This document shows positions 36,330-45,954 of a DNA stretch of 64,000 nt, piece after piece. The stretch spans positions 90,302-154,301 of the forward strand of contig NZ_JAFLRF010000001.1 in NCBI RefSeq assembly GCF_017315705.1, written 5' to 3'. Both the position numbers and the translations under genes were made by a program. The DNA is from Trinickia mobilis. GTDB lineage: Bacteria; Pseudomonadota; Gammaproteobacteria; Burkholderiales; Burkholderiaceae. A model generated the notes under the pieces. It did not search any database and was not told where the DNA came from. It worked only from the letters and a program-made list of their open reading frames with translations. Each line of letters starts with the position of its first letter. The first letter of the stretch is position 1.

Positions 36330-36610
36330 TTCTTGCTCCCGTGATAGCGCTGAATCAGTCCAGCCAGCTTCGCGGCGTCGAATTCGATGCGCCCTTCCGC
36401 CAGCGCGGCGCGCAACTCGGCGACGCGCCCGGCGTCGAACGCGCGCGCCTCGCGCGGCTTGCCGCGTGCCGCGCCGTGGCCGCCGCGCGCTTGCGCGTCC
36501 GGAGCCTGCTGTGGTGTCTGCCGCCCGCTTTCCGCGTCGACGGCACGAACCGGCGCCACGCCGTTGACCGGTGCGATGTCGCGGGCATCTCGTTTGAATG
36601 TCACTCGCAT
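36326..36610 (-). CDS. flgM: anti-sigma-28 factor FlgM
   Basis: The 94-aa basic protein has a disordered N-terminal half. The C-terminal helices read DAGRVAELRAALAEGRIEFD and AAKLAGLIQRYHG, the FlgM sigma-binding region. The ATG at 36610 has CAGGAAG upstream. FlgM holds the sigma factor, encoded 29 bp upstream, until the hook is finished, and is then exported. Confidence 0.88.
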   Translation of the reverse strand: MRVTFKRDARDIAPVNGVAPVRAVDAESGRQTPQQAPDAQARGGHGAARGKPREARAFDAGRVAELRAALAEGRIEFDAAKLAGLIQRYHGSKK

Positions 36611-36639
36611 GATGGCTTCCTGATTTCCCGAGCGAACGC

Positions 36640-37335
36640 TCACGCGTCCGCCAATACGACTTTCATCTTCTTGAGCGCGCCGCGCCGGATCTGGCACACG
36701 CGAGCCTCCGTCAAATCGAGCACCGCCGCGATCTCCTTCAAGCTCAGGTCGTACTCGTACGAGAGCTGCACGACGCGCTGCTCGCGCTCGTCGAGCTCGA
36801 TCAGCGCGCGCGCGAGGCTCGAGCGAATCGTCATCTGATGTTCCGGGTCGTTCTCGTCGCGCAATGCGTCGTCATGCAGCTCGTCGAAGCTCACCAGCGA
36901 CTCCGCGCGCGTCGCCGCGGCGCTTGCCTGGTACTCGGCCTGCGTCACGCCGAGCGCAATGCACATTTCCTTCTCCGTCGGCTCGCGGCCATACTCGCGC
37001 GTCAGCGTGCGCGTCATGTCGCGCATGCGGTGCGCGTCGCGCCGCACCGAACGCGGGCGCCAGTCCTGGCGGCGCAGCTCGTCGAGAATCTCGCCGCGCA
37101 CGCGCAGCCACGCGTAGCCGCCGAATTTCTCGTCGGGAACGCCGTAGCGGCGAATCGCGTGCAACAGGCCGACGAGGCCGATCTGTTCGAGATCCTCACG
37201 TTCGCTGATGCCGCCGATCTGCGTGCTCAGTTGCGAGACGATACGCTTGACGAGCGGCGCGTATTCCAAGATCCACTCTTGCTCGACTGCTCTGTTCATT
37301 TCAGGTTGTTTAAGCGCTGCGTAGCCCACTTTCAT
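36640..37335 (-). CDS. fliA: lateral flagellar sigma-28 factor (FliA/LafS-like)
   Basis: The 231-aa sigma factor shows region 2 with YAPLVKRIVSQLSTQIGG, EDLEQIGLVGLLHAIRRYG and FGGYAWLRVRGEILDELRR, and region 4 with EREQRVVQLSYEYDLSLKEI and LTEARVCQIRRGALKKMK. This is a FliA-type sigma. The start at 37335 overlaps the fliK stop; a Met 12 codons later is also possible. It is expected to drive the late genes such as the flagellin, where a matching promoter is seen at 63287-63313. In enterobacterial Flag-2 the equivalent is LafS. Confidence 0.94.
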   Translation of the reverse strand: MKVGYAALKQPEMNRAVEQEWILEYAPLVKRIVSQLSTQIGGISEREDLEQIGLVGLLHAIRRYGVPDEKFGGYAWLRVRGEILDELRRQDWRPRSVRRDAHRMRDMTRTLTREYGREPTEKEMCIALGVTQAEYQASAAATRAESLVSFDELHDDALRDENDPEHQMTIRSSLARALIELDEREQRVVQLSYEYDLSLKEIAAVLDLTEARVCQIRRGALKKMKVVLADA

Positions 37336-38636
37336 GCCCCTGCTGCGTTGTTGTGATCGGTACCCGATGCGTAGGCATCGTCCAGGGCACGTCCGGGAGT
37401 GCGTCGCTCGTCATGCTCGCGAGGCTGGCCGCGTCCTTCGCCCTGCCCCGTCTGGCCGCCGTTGCGCACGACGACGGCGACGTCCGTGTACTGCTTCTGC
37501 GCCAATTGGTTCTGCAGCGCCTGGCTGATCGTTTCCAGCTGGCGCGCGACCTCGTCGTGCGTCGCGACGAGATGCACTTGCAACGCGCCGTTCTCGTGAC
37601 GAATGTCGATCTGCACGCTGCCGAGCATCGGCGGATCGAGCCGGATCGTCGCATTGCCGATGCCGTGCTTCATCTGCACTTCGACGCGTTCGCCGAGCGC
37701 GTCCATCAGTTGCCCTTGCCATGCCTGCGGCGCGGCGCCTTTGAGCGCGACCGGCAGCCATTCGCGCGCATCGCCTGCGTGCAACGCGGTGAGCGCACTC
37801 CAACCGTTGCCGGCGGCCGCCGCGACAGGCTGCCCGGGCTCGACGCCGCGCGCGCCGCTGTCGGCGCGAGGCTCGGCGGCTTCCTGGCGAGTGCTCGCGG
37901 CCGCACGCTCGGTCAGGCGCGCCACGGCTGCCGGTTGCGCCTCGGCATTCGCCGCGCGGTCATTCGCCGCGCGATCGCCGAACGTCGGCGCCACGCCGGC
38001 GAGATTCGGCAGCCGGCTTGCCGGCTGCGACACGCCGTCGCCGGCGCCGCGCGCCGTGTCGTTCGAGCGCGTCTCGTCATGCCGTTCTTCCGGCGCTTCG
38101 TGCAACGCCCCCAGCGCGGCGCTCGCCGTTTTGCCGAGCGCAGGCAGCGGCGCGCCGCCCGGGACCCGCGCCAGCAGGTCCTGCATCGCGGGCAGATCCG
38201 CCGGGAACGCGCCGGCCAAACCGGCCGCGTCGCGGCTCGCTGCACCGCTTGCCGCGCCGGCCTCGAGCGCTTCACCTTCGGCATCGCCACCTTCGGCACG
38301 GCCGTCCCCCAACGCGCCAAGCGCCGCGCCGGCCAACCCGGCAGGCGGCTGCATCGCCGACATGGCTTGCGTCATCACCTGCAGCCATTGCGCCGAACCG
38401 GCGTCGCTTGCCGCATCGCCGCCGCGAGTGCGCGAGCGCGTCCGCGTGCTGCCGGAATCGGATGCCGATTCGGACGTGCCGGTAGCGGACTCGCCGGCAG
38501 CCGCGGGCTTGCGCGCGTCATGCTCCGAATGCGCGCCGGCCGAGTGCGGCTCGCTCATGCTGCTTTCGGTTTGCGATCGCGGCACGGCGAGCTGCACCTG
38601 CAATCCGGCTACATTCATTGCGCTCATGTCCATCAC
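37332..38636 (-). CDS. fliK: hook-length control protein FliK (LafE-like)
   Basis: The 434-aa protein has a long Ala/Gly/Ser-rich N-terminal ruler part. The conserved C-terminal Flg_hook domain (about residues 310-405) contains GERVEVQMKHGIGNATIRLD and PPMLGSVQIDIRHENGALQV. The last 30 residues are polar. It overlaps both neighbours by four bases (fliT-like before, sigma-28 after). It measures the hook and switches export specificity through FlhB. Confidence 0.9.
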   Translation of the reverse strand: MMDMSAMNVAGLQVQLAVPRSQTESSMSEPHSAGAHSEHDARKPAAAGESATGTSESASDSGSTRTRSRTRGGDAASDAGSAQWLQVMTQAMSAMQPPAGLAGAALGALGDGRAEGGDAEGEALEAGAASGAASRDAAGLAGAFPADLPAMQDLLARVPGGAPLPALGKTASAALGALHEAPEERHDETRSNDTARGAGDGVSQPASRLPNLAGVAPTFGDRAANDRAANAEAQPAAVARLTERAAASTRQEAAEPRADSGARGVEPGQPVAAAAGNGWSALTALHAGDAREWLPVALKGAAPQAWQGQLMDALGERVEVQMKHGIGNATIRLDPPMLGSVQIDIRHENGALQVHLVATHDEVARQLETISQALQNQLAQKQYTDVAVVVRNGGQTGQGEGRGQPREHDERRTPGRALDDAYASGTDHNNAAGA

Positions 38637-38935
38637 CCGTTCAGTTCGGTGTGCCGGCCATAGGCCAGCCGCCCTTCACGCGTCCGGCCAAGCCCGTCGA
38701 GCTTCGCTGCGAGCTCGCCGTGGGCGGCGAGCACGAGGCCCATCGCTTCGACGTAGCGCTCGCGGATGCGCGGCAGTGCCTGACGCAGCGAACCGCCCAT
38801 CGCTTCGCCCTGCGCTGCCTCGGCCAGCAGTGCCGCAAACTCGCCATGCGCGTCTTGCGCCTGGCTCCATTCGGAGCGCCGCACGTGCTCGCCGAGGCGC
38901 TTGAGCGCGCGCACCAGTTCAGCGAGCTTGTCCAT
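38633..38935 (-). CDS. FliT/LafD-like export chaperone
   Basis: The 100-aa helical protein has heptad-like Leu/Ala spacing but no strong signature. It lies between fliS and fliK, the position of lafD (fliT) in Flag-2 loci, and overlaps fliS by 17 bp and fliK by four. FliT proteins bind the filament cap FliD. The assignment rests on size, helicity and order. Confidence 0.6.
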   Translation of the reverse strand: MDKLAELVRALKRLGEHVRRSEWSQAQDAHGEFAALLAEAAQGEAMGGSLRQALPRIRERYVEAMGLVLAAHGELAAKLDGLGRTREGRLAYGRHTELNG

Positions 38936-39314
38936 GAGCGGCCTCCGCGCCTTCCCATGCGTCGTCGAGCACCGTCATCAGCCGCACGACCTCGTCGAGA
39001 GGCTCGACGTCGAGCGAGATGCCGGCCTCGTTCAGCCGCCATGCGCAGTAGTCGTAGAGACGCGCGAGATTGCCGACGACTTCGCCGCCCGCGTCGGTAT
39101 CGAGCGCGCTCGCGAGCCCATTGAGCATGTCGATGCACTTGCCGATGCTCGCGCCCTTCGCTTCGTAGCGGCAGGCGACGATATGCGCCCTGGCGCGCGC
39201 CATCTCTTCCAGCAGGCCGGTCGTCAGCAGGTGGACGAGCTGCACCGGCGAAGCGCTTGCGATCTGCGCCTCGAGGTTGGCGGCATGGTAGTTTTGGTAA
39301 CCCACGGTGTTCAT
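38919..39314 (-). CDS. fliS: flagellin export chaperone FliS (LafC-like)
   Basis: The 131-aa protein begins MNTVGYQNYHAANLEAQIAS and SPVQLVHLLTTGLLEEMARA, the FliS pattern with the Y-x-x-Y stretch and helix 1. It continues with KGASIGKCIDMLNGLASALD. Length is standard. It binds unfolded flagellin in the cytoplasm and delivers it to the export gate. Confidence 0.93.
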   Translation of the reverse strand: MNTVGYQNYHAANLEAQIASASPVQLVHLLTTGLLEEMARARAHIVACRYEAKGASIGKCIDMLNGLASALDTDAGGEVVGNLARLYDYCAWRLNEAGISLDVEPLDEVVRLMTVLDDAWEGAEAAHGQAR

Positions 39315-39336
39315 GTTCGTTTCCTTGATCGGGGAA

Positions 39337-40719
39337 TCACTTCTTCGAGGAAGCGGTGTCCAGGCTGTCGAGAATCGACATCGTGTTGGCCATCTGCGCC
39401 TGAAGCGCCTGTACTGCCGTGAATTGCTTCACGTACTTTTGGTACATCGATTCCTGCAGGGCGGCGAGGGCGGACAAGTTTTTGTTCGTCTGCTTCTGCT
39501 GCTTTTCAACCGTGTCCTGGCGGGACTTCAGTTGACCGTTCCCGGCGTCGAGCCACGTGTCGAGGTAGCTCTCCATCGCGCCGACGAAGCCGGTCTTCGC
39601 ATCGCCGAACAACTGGTTCAGCGCGTTCGGGTCTTTGTCGATGGCTTTCGCGAGCTTGTCCCTGTCGAGGCTCAGGCGGCCCTCCTTGTCGGCCGAAATG
39701 CCGATCGCCAACAAACTCGTGCCGCCGGCCGGCTGGCGCATCAGCTCATTGATCTTGTTGACCAGCGCGGTCATGCCGGAGTCGCCGTACAAGGGGCCCG
39801 CCGCTTTGCCGTTGGCCGGGTCCCCGCTGAACGTCAGCGTGTTGAGCGTGTCCTTCAGGCTGTTGTAGGCGTCGACGAACTTTTGCAGCGCGTCGGCAGT
39901 GGCATCCGCATCGCTCGCGATCGTCAGCGTCGCGGGGCTTTCGCCGTCCGCCATCGCACGCGTAAACTTCATCGAGACGCCGTCGATGCCCGTGAACGTG
40001 TTCGAGGCTTGCGTGATCCGCGTGCCCGTGGTCTTGTCGCCGAGCCAGATCACCGCGTCCTGCGCGGCCACGAGCACTTTGCCGTCGCCGAGCGCGGCCT
40101 TCAGGGCCGGGTCGTTCACGTTGCTGGCATCGACCGTGATCTGGCTGTCCGCGCCCGTGTTGGCGGCCGTGATGACGAGTTGCTGCTTGCCGTCGACCGT
40201 GATCACCGACGCGTTGAGCTTGCCGCTCGCAGCGGGGTCCTGATTGATCGCACGCGCGATTTCGGCCGGGCTCACCTGGCCGTCGCCGTCCTTGTCCGCC
40301 TGGGAAAGGTCGACGTCGATCGTCGTGCCGTCGCCAAGCGATACGGAGAACGAACCGGCCGTGTTCGGGTCGACGGACGGCATGCCGTTCGTGCCGCCGA
40401 ACGCCTGCTGGTTCGCCGTCGCCAGCTGCTCGACGAAGAATTGATACGTGCCGGGCTGCGCCGAACCGCTGACGGTCGCCGTCCCGATCGTCGGATCCGA
40501 AAACGTGCCCGTCTGCTGGATCACGCCGTTGCCGCCGGACACCAGCGCATTGAGCGCGCTTTCGAACGATTGCATCGCGGATTGCAACGACGTCAAGGCA
40601 TCCGCCGTCGTCTTGAACAACGCCATCTGCATGTTCAGAAAGCTCTGCCGTCCCTGGGTCATGAACTGCACCAGGTAGGAGGCCGAGCCTTTGGGGTCGC
40701 TGAAATCGATACCTGCCAT
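39337..40719 (-). CDS. fliD: filament cap protein FliD (LafB-like)
   Basis: The 460-aa protein has FliD_N features around residues 1-110 (helical start, then GTATVSGSAQPGTYQFFVEQ and LATANQQ). The FliD_C part includes FVDAYNSLKDTLNTLTFSGD, and the C-terminal coil has DTVEKQQKQTNKNLSALAAL. It caps the filament and folds flagellin at the tip. It follows fliJ after 46 bp and precedes fliS by 22 bp, the normal fliDST order. Confidence 0.93.
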   Translation of the reverse strand: MAGIDFSDPKGSASYLVQFMTQGRQSFLNMQMALFKTTADALTSLQSAMQSFESALNALVSGGNGVIQQTGTFSDPTIGTATVSGSAQPGTYQFFVEQLATANQQAFGGTNGMPSVDPNTAGSFSVSLGDGTTIDVDLSQADKDGDGQVSPAEIARAINQDPAASGKLNASVITVDGKQQLVITAANTGADSQITVDASNVNDPALKAALGDGKVLVAAQDAVIWLGDKTTGTRITQASNTFTGIDGVSMKFTRAMADGESPATLTIASDADATADALQKFVDAYNSLKDTLNTLTFSGDPANGKAAGPLYGDSGMTALVNKINELMRQPAGGTSLLAIGISADKEGRLSLDRDKLAKAIDKDPNALNQLFGDAKTGFVGAMESYLDTWLDAGNGQLKSRQDTVEKQQKQTNKNLSALAALQESMYQKYVKQFTAVQALQAQMANTMSILDSLDTASSKK

Positions 40720-40765
40720 TTCCTTCTCCGTTAATGCGTTAAGCGATAAACCGTCCGGCTCGCGT

Positions 40766-41203
40766 TCAATGCCGCGAGCGCAGCCAGGATTGCGAGGCCA
40801 TTTCGTCCTGGCGCTTTTGTTCGCGCACGTTCTGCTGACGAACCAGCGCGCCGCGGCGCAACTCGAGCGCCTTTTGCCAGCGCTCGCGTTGCAGCACGAG
40901 CTCGGTCAGGCGGCGGCGCGCCGCCTGCAAATCGGCTTCTTGAAGCGCCAGCAGGCGCCGGTGTTCAAGGGCGAGCGTGGCCATCGAGTGCTGATAGCCC
41001 GCGCAATTGACGGCCAGCGCCGGCAAGCTGCGGTCCGCCTTCTTGGCCGCGTCGGCGCGCAAGCGGTCGATCGCGTCGATCTGTTCGCGATAGCGGCTGC
41101 ACGTGCTCTGGCGGTTCGCGACCTCGGTCGTCAAACGGTCGATGCGCCCTTGGCGCGCGGCCATGAGGCCGCCGATGCTCTTGACGGTGCGCTCGGCGGT
41201 CAT
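40766..41203 (-). CDS. fliJ: export apparatus stalk protein FliJ
   Basis: The 145-aa protein is almost entirely helical and Arg/Leu/Gln-rich, with LALEHRRLLALQEADLQAAR and RRLTELVLQRERWQKAL typical of the FliJ coiled coil. It overlaps the fliI stop by four bases. FliJ links the FliI ATPase ring to FlhA. Confidence 0.87.
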   Translation of the reverse strand: MTAERTVKSIGGLMAARQGRIDRLTTEVANRQSTCSRYREQIDAIDRLRADAAKKADRSLPALAVNCAGYQHSMATLALEHRRLLALQEADLQAARRRLTELVLQRERWQKALELRRGALVRQQNVREQKRQDEMASQSWLRSRH

Positions 41204-42507
41204 TGCGCGAGCGCCTTCAGTTGCGCGACCGTATCGGCGATCGAAACCGGTTCGTTCGCGCGCTGCCGCAAGAACGCTTCGATGCGGGCAAAGCGCGCGA
41301 CGGCGCGGTCGGTTTTCGGATCGGCGCCTTGCACGTAGCCGCCAAGCGGGATCAAGTCGCGCACTTGTTCATAGCGCGCGAGCAGTTCCTTCAGCGTGCG
41401 CGCGGCCTCTACGTGCTCGCTCGAGACGACCTGGCTCATGCAGCGGCTCACGGAGCGCGACACGTCGATGGCCGGGTAGTGGCCTTGGTTCGCGAGCTCG
41501 CGCGACAGCACGATGTGCCCGTCGAGCACGGCGCGCGCGGTATCCACGACGGGGTCTTGCTGGTCGTCGCCTTCGGCGAGCACCGTGTAGATCGCACTCA
41601 TGCTGCCCGCGCCTTCGCCGTTGCCCGCCGTTTCGACGAGCTGCGGCAAGAGACCGAACACCGACGGCGGATAGCCGCGCGTCGCCGGCGGCTCGCCCAA
41701 GGCGAGCGCGATCTCGCGCCGCGCCATCGCATAGCGCGTGAGCGAATCGACGAGCAGGAGCACGTTGCGGCCGGTGTCGCGAAAGTGCGCCGCGATCGAA
41801 TGGCACAGCTCGGTGGCGCGCATGCGCATGAGGGCAGACTCGTCGGCGGGCGCCACGACGAGCAGCGCTTTCGCGAGGCCTTCGCGGCCGAGCGAATCGT
41901 CGATGAACTCGCGCACTTCGCGGCCGCGCTCGCCGATCAGGCCGACCACGACGACATCGGCATCGGTATGCCGCGTCATCATGCCGAGCAGCACGCTCTT
42001 GCCGACGCCGCTGCCCGCCATCAGGCCCACGCGCTGGCCCTTGCCGAGCGTCAGCGCGCCGTTGATCGCGCGCACGCCGACGTCGAGCGCATCGCGCACG
42101 GGGTTTTTCTTCAGCGGGTTCACGCTCACCGGATCCGCCGCGAGCAGATGCTCGCCGCCGAGCGCGCCGCGCCCGTCGATCGGCTCGCCGACGCCGTTGA
42201 CGACGCGCCCGAGCCAGCTCATGCCGATGCGCAGTTGCGCGTCGTCGGCGACGGGCAGCACGCGCGCGCCGGCAGCGAGGCCGAGCGGCTTCTTGAACGG
42301 CATCAAATACGATTCGTCGCCGCTGAAACCCACTGCCTGGGCCTCGATCCAGTCGCCCGAAGCGGTTTCGATCGTGCAGCGCCGGCCCGTTTCGAGCGCG
42401 CAGCCGGTGGATTTCAGAAGCATCCCCGAGACGCCGGTCAGGCGCCCCGTGGGCCGCGCGACGGGGACGTCGGCGAGCTCGAGGTTTTGCAGGGCAGCGG
42501 CGATCAT
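41200..42507 (-). CDS. fliI: flagellar export ATPase FliI
   Basis: The 435-aa ATPase has its Walker A motif GSGVGKS at residues 165-171. Other family motifs are RGREVREFIDDSLGREGLA, LLLVDSLTRYAMARREIALA and DGHIVLSRELANQGHYPAID. Length is normal. It energises export together with FliH, whose stop overlaps its start by four bases. Confidence 0.97.
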   Translation of the reverse strand: MIAAALQNLELADVPVARPTGRLTGVSGMLLKSTGCALETGRRCTIETASGDWIEAQAVGFSGDESYLMPFKKPLGLAAGARVLPVADDAQLRIGMSWLGRVVNGVGEPIDGRGALGGEHLLAADPVSVNPLKKNPVRDALDVGVRAINGALTLGKGQRVGLMAGSGVGKSVLLGMMTRHTDADVVVVGLIGERGREVREFIDDSLGREGLAKALLVVAPADESALMRMRATELCHSIAAHFRDTGRNVLLLVDSLTRYAMARREIALALGEPPATRGYPPSVFGLLPQLVETAGNGEGAGSMSAIYTVLAEGDDQQDPVVDTARAVLDGHIVLSRELANQGHYPAIDVSRSVSRCMSQVVSSEHVEAARTLKELLARYEQVRDLIPLGGYVQGADPKTDRAVARFARIEAFLRQRANEPVSIADTVAQLKALAQ

Positions 42508-43247
42508 GGCGCGCCCTCCTGCGCCGGCGCCGCGGCGTCATCTGCGCTGTGCGCTTCTACGTTGCGCTCCGGCAGCAATTGCTCGCGCACTTGCTCCATG
42601 CAGGTATCGAGGCGCTGCTTGCAGCCCGCGTCGATTTCGCGTCCGCCGGCCTTGATCCGGCATTCGCCGAGCTCGAGCCGGGCATCGGCAATCAGGTTCC
42701 ACGCTTGCGCGCGCTCGGGAGCGAGCGCGGCGATGCGCTCGCACGCTTGCGGCTGCAGATAGATTTCGATCGGATCGGTCACGGGAGGCAGCGTCGCGAC
42801 GGCTTCGTCGATCAGCGCGAGCAATTGGGCGGGCTGCGCCGTGAGCTCACAGCGAATCACCTGGCGCGCGACCTTCTCGACGAGGTCGATCAGCTCGGTG
42901 TGCAGCGCAGCGGCGAACTCGGCCTGCAATTGCTTGAGCGCGGCGACGAGGCCGTCGGCCGTGTGCGCGACGCCTTCGAATGCGGCTTGTGCCGCGCGTT
43001 TCGCTTCGTCCGCGCCCTGGCGCAAGCCTTCTTCCTGTCCGCGTGCAAAGCCCGTGTTGCGGCCTTCGATCTCGCCGCGCTCGAAACCCGCTTCGTAGCC
43101 GCGCGCCGACGCTGCTTGCGCGTCGTCTTGCAGGACCGACAGGCCGAGGTCGGGATCGTCGCCGCGGCCCGCGCCGGGCACGGTGCTCGCGACGGCCGGC
43201 GACACGCTCGTGAGCGGCGGGAACCGGTACGGCACGTAGCGCCTCAC
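42504..43247 (-). CDS. fliH: export ATPase regulator FliH
   Basis: The 247-aa protein has a variable N-terminus, then ARGYEAGFERGEIEGRNTGF and ARGQEEGLRQGADEAKRAAQ, the glycine-zipper-like AxxxG repeats typical of FliH. A C-terminal V-type-ATPase-E-like domain has HTELIDLVEKVARQVIRCEL. A GTG start at 43247 is chosen because it overlaps the fliG stop (GTGA); the frame remains open further upstream inside fliG. Confidence 0.9.
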   Translation of the reverse strand: MRRYVPYRFPPLTSVSPAVASTVPGAGRGDDPDLGLSVLQDDAQAASARGYEAGFERGEIEGRNTGFARGQEEGLRQGADEAKRAAQAAFEGVAHTADGLVAALKQLQAEFAAALHTELIDLVEKVARQVIRCELTAQPAQLLALIDEAVATLPPVTDPIEIYLQPQACERIAALAPERAQAWNLIADARLELGECRIKAGGREIDAGCKQRLDTCMEQVREQLLPERNVEAHSADDAAAPAQEGAP

Positions 43248-44260
43248 GCGACCACCTCTTCGTCGAAGAGCCGCAGTTCGATATCGCCGGCATCGGCAAG
43301 CGACTTCACTTCGGCCATGATTTCGCGGCGCGCTTCCTCGATGCGGCTCATCGGCACCGGGCCGCTCCTGCGCATCGAGTCTTCGAGCGATTGCACCTGG
43401 CGGCGCGGCATCGCCTTCATGATCGCCTGCTGGATGCCAGGCTCGGCGCCCTTCAAGGCGATGGCCCAGCGCTCGATCGGCACGGCCTCGAAGATCTGCA
43501 TGACCGTCGCTTCGCTTTGGCGCGACAGCACGAAGAAGTCGTACATGCTGACTTCGATTTCGGCGGCCACTTCCGGATCGGCGGCGCGCATCTGCTCGAT
43601 GAGCTGCGCGCGATCGCCCGGCAGGCGGTTGATGATTTCGGCGGCCTGCTTCACGCCCTCGACGCTCGTGCCTTGCATGCCGAGGTCCTGCATGCACGAA
43701 TCCACGACTTCGTTGAGTTCGATGAGCAGGTCGCGGTCGACGTCGCTCATGCGCGCCAGATTCATCAGCACGCCGTCGCGGTGTTCGGCCGGCAGCGCAG
43801 CGAGCACTTCGCTCGCGAGCGCAGGCGGCAGGAACGCGAGGAACAGCGCCTGCATGCAGACGTGCTCGGTCATGATGCGCTGCGAGAGCCAGCGCGGCGA
43901 CACCCACTGCAAGCGCGCCATCTTGGGGCGGATGCTGTCGCCGTAGATGCTGTTGAGCACGCTGTGCGCGATATCCGGGCCGAGCGCGGAATCGAGCGAG
44001 CGCTGCAGGAACGTGCGCGATGCGCCGTGTACGCCGCTCTGCTCGCGGTAGTTGTCGAAGAACAGCGCGATCGCCTCGTGCACCGTGCCGACCTTGATGC
44101 CCGAGAGACCCGACATCACTTGCGTGACGGCGAGCAGCTCATCGCGCGAGAGGCAGCGCAGCACGCTCGCGGCCCGTTCTTCGCCCATGCTCAGAAGCAC
44201 GATGGCCGCTTGTTCCACCGTCCCGAGACGGACGCTTTCCTCAACCCGCTGCTTGTCCAT
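43244..44260 (-). CDS. fliG: flagellar switch protein FliG
   Basis: The 338-aa protein has the normal three-domain layout. The N-terminal part reads VEQAAIVLLSMGEERAASVL, the middle domain has an EHRDGVLMNLARM segment, and the C-terminal torque helix region has PRRQVQSLEDSMRRSGPVPM and SRIEEARREIMAEVKSLAD. The charged residues that meet the stator are retained. It overlaps fliF by 20 bp. Confidence 0.95.
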   Translation of the reverse strand: MDKQRVEESVRLGTVEQAAIVLLSMGEERAASVLRCLSRDELLAVTQVMSGLSGIKVGTVHEAIALFFDNYREQSGVHGASRTFLQRSLDSALGPDIAHSVLNSIYGDSIRPKMARLQWVSPRWLSQRIMTEHVCMQALFLAFLPPALASEVLAALPAEHRDGVLMNLARMSDVDRDLLIELNEVVDSCMQDLGMQGTSVEGVKQAAEIINRLPGDRAQLIEQMRAADPEVAAEIEVSMYDFFVLSRQSEATVMQIFEAVPIERWAIALKGAEPGIQQAIMKAMPRRQVQSLEDSMRRSGPVPMSRIEEARREIMAEVKSLADAGDIELRLFDEEVVA

Positions 44261-45932
44261 TTTTCCGCACCCATTGTTTGACCACTTCAGCGACCCGCTC
44301 CGGTTCCTTCTCGGAGAGCGACCGCAAATGCTCGACCATCACGTCGACGCTGGAACCTGCCGGAGGCAGCTCGTAGGCCGCGAGCAGCGGGACCATCGAG
44401 CCTTGCGTGGCGGCTTCGAGCGCCGCTTTCGCCGCGTCGCCGTCATCGGCATGGCCTGCTTGGCTGCCGCCGGTGAGCGCCGTTGCCGTTGCCGTTGCCG
44501 CCTCGGCAGCGGGCACGCCGTAGCGGTGCTTGGCCCATTGCTGAGCGATGCGCAGCAGCGGACGCACGATCAGCAGGAAGGCAAAGAGGCACCCGAACGC
44601 GTAGGCGGCGTAGCGGCCGAGGTCGAACAGCGTGTCGCGGTCCTGCCACCACGGCGCGTCCGCCGCTGCGGCCGGCGCGGGGAAGTCGAGCGCCGTGACG
44701 GCCAGCTGATCGCCGCGCGCGCTATCGATGCCGAGGCCGTTGCGCAGGAGCGTGTCGATCCCCTTGAGCTGCTCGGGCGTCCACGGCTTGCCCGCCGCGG
44801 GCGACGCCGCGTTGTTCATCACGACCGCCACGGAAAGCTTCTGCAGGCGGCCGCGGCTGCGCTTGATCTGCACGATCTCGCGGTCGTACTGGTACTGGCG
44901 GGTCGAAGCGGCGCGCACGGAGCCCGAGTCCGCCGCCGCGGCGGACGCCGCGCCGGAAGCGGGAGGCACCGGCACCGGACGGTTGCTGAGCGAGCCGGGC
45001 ACGCCGAGCGCCGGGCGGTTGTCGCTGCGCTCTTCGCGCGTCGCCTCGTTGGTCAGCTTCGGCGTTTCGCCGTATTGCTCGCGGGTTTCCTCGACCTTGT
45101 CGTTGTTCACCTCGGCGGTCACGCTGGCTTTGAAGTTGCCGGCGCCGACCGTCGGCGCAAGCAGGTCGCGCACGTTGCGCAGCGCCTCGTCGCGATAGCG
45201 CTGGCTCGCATCGTGGGTCGCGTCGTAGCTGTCGCTCGAATCCACGCGCGACGACAGGTAATCGCCGGCCTGGTCGACCACCGTCACGTTCGCGGGATCG
45301 AGATTCGCCACGCTGTGCGCGACCAGGTTGACGATTGCCGCGATCTGCTCGTTGGTCAGCGTGCGGCCCGCCTTCAGCGTGAGCACGACGGAAGCGGAAC
45401 TCTTGTCGGCGTCCGAGACGACGAACGAGGTCGATTTGCCGATCGCGAGGTGAACGCGCGCCGCTTGCACGGGATCGAGCGTCGCGATGCTTTGCGCCAG
45501 CTCGCCTTCGAGGCCGCGGCGGAACCGCACGTCCTGCACGAACTGGCTGGTGCCGAGCGGATCGTTCTGATCGACGAGCTCGAGGCCCGCGGGCAGCTTC
45601 GCGACCACGCCTTTGGCCGCGAGCAGCATGCGCACCTTGCCGAGCTCGGCGTCGGGCACGAGAATCTGCCCGCTGTCGGGGTGAATGCGGTACGCGATGT
45701 GCGCGCCGTCGAGCGTCGCCACCATGTCGGTGACCGGCACCTGCTCGTGCGCGCCGAACACCGGCTTGTAGCGGCCTTCGTCGTAGCGCAGGTAGACCGT
45801 CGACAACGCCGTGATCCCGATCGCGAGCACGACGATCGGCATGATCTTCGTCATCGCGGCCGGCGTCGGCATCAGCGCCGACACTTGCGAGAGCTTCAGG
45901 CCGGTGAGTTTGGATTTCAGAGTGTCCAGCAC
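44241..45932 (-). CDS. fliF: MS-ring protein FliF
   Basis: The 563-aa protein has an N-terminal TM (about residues 25-45), a YscJ-like domain with DGAHIAYRIHPDSGQILVPD, and the FliF collar region with GAGNFKASVTAEVNNDKVEE. A second TM lies near residue 450, and a C-terminal FliG-binding tail includes MVEHLRSLSEKEPERVAEVV. Length is standard. It is the founding ring of the basal body and follows fliE by 22 bp. Confidence 0.95.
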   Translation of the reverse strand: MLDTLKSKLTGLKLSQVSALMPTPAAMTKIMPIVVLAIGITALSTVYLRYDEGRYKPVFGAHEQVPVTDMVATLDGAHIAYRIHPDSGQILVPDAELGKVRMLLAAKGVVAKLPAGLELVDQNDPLGTSQFVQDVRFRRGLEGELAQSIATLDPVQAARVHLAIGKSTSFVVSDADKSSASVVLTLKAGRTLTNEQIAAIVNLVAHSVANLDPANVTVVDQAGDYLSSRVDSSDSYDATHDASQRYRDEALRNVRDLLAPTVGAGNFKASVTAEVNNDKVEETREQYGETPKLTNEATREERSDNRPALGVPGSLSNRPVPVPPASGAASAAAADSGSVRAASTRQYQYDREIVQIKRSRGRLQKLSVAVVMNNAASPAAGKPWTPEQLKGIDTLLRNGLGIDSARGDQLAVTALDFPAPAAAADAPWWQDRDTLFDLGRYAAYAFGCLFAFLLIVRPLLRIAQQWAKHRYGVPAAEAATATATALTGGSQAGHADDGDAAKAALEAATQGSMVPLLAAYELPPAGSSVDVMVEHLRSLSEKEPERVAEVVKQWVRKNGQAAG

Positions 45933-45954
45933 GTCTTATCCTTTGCGTGACGCG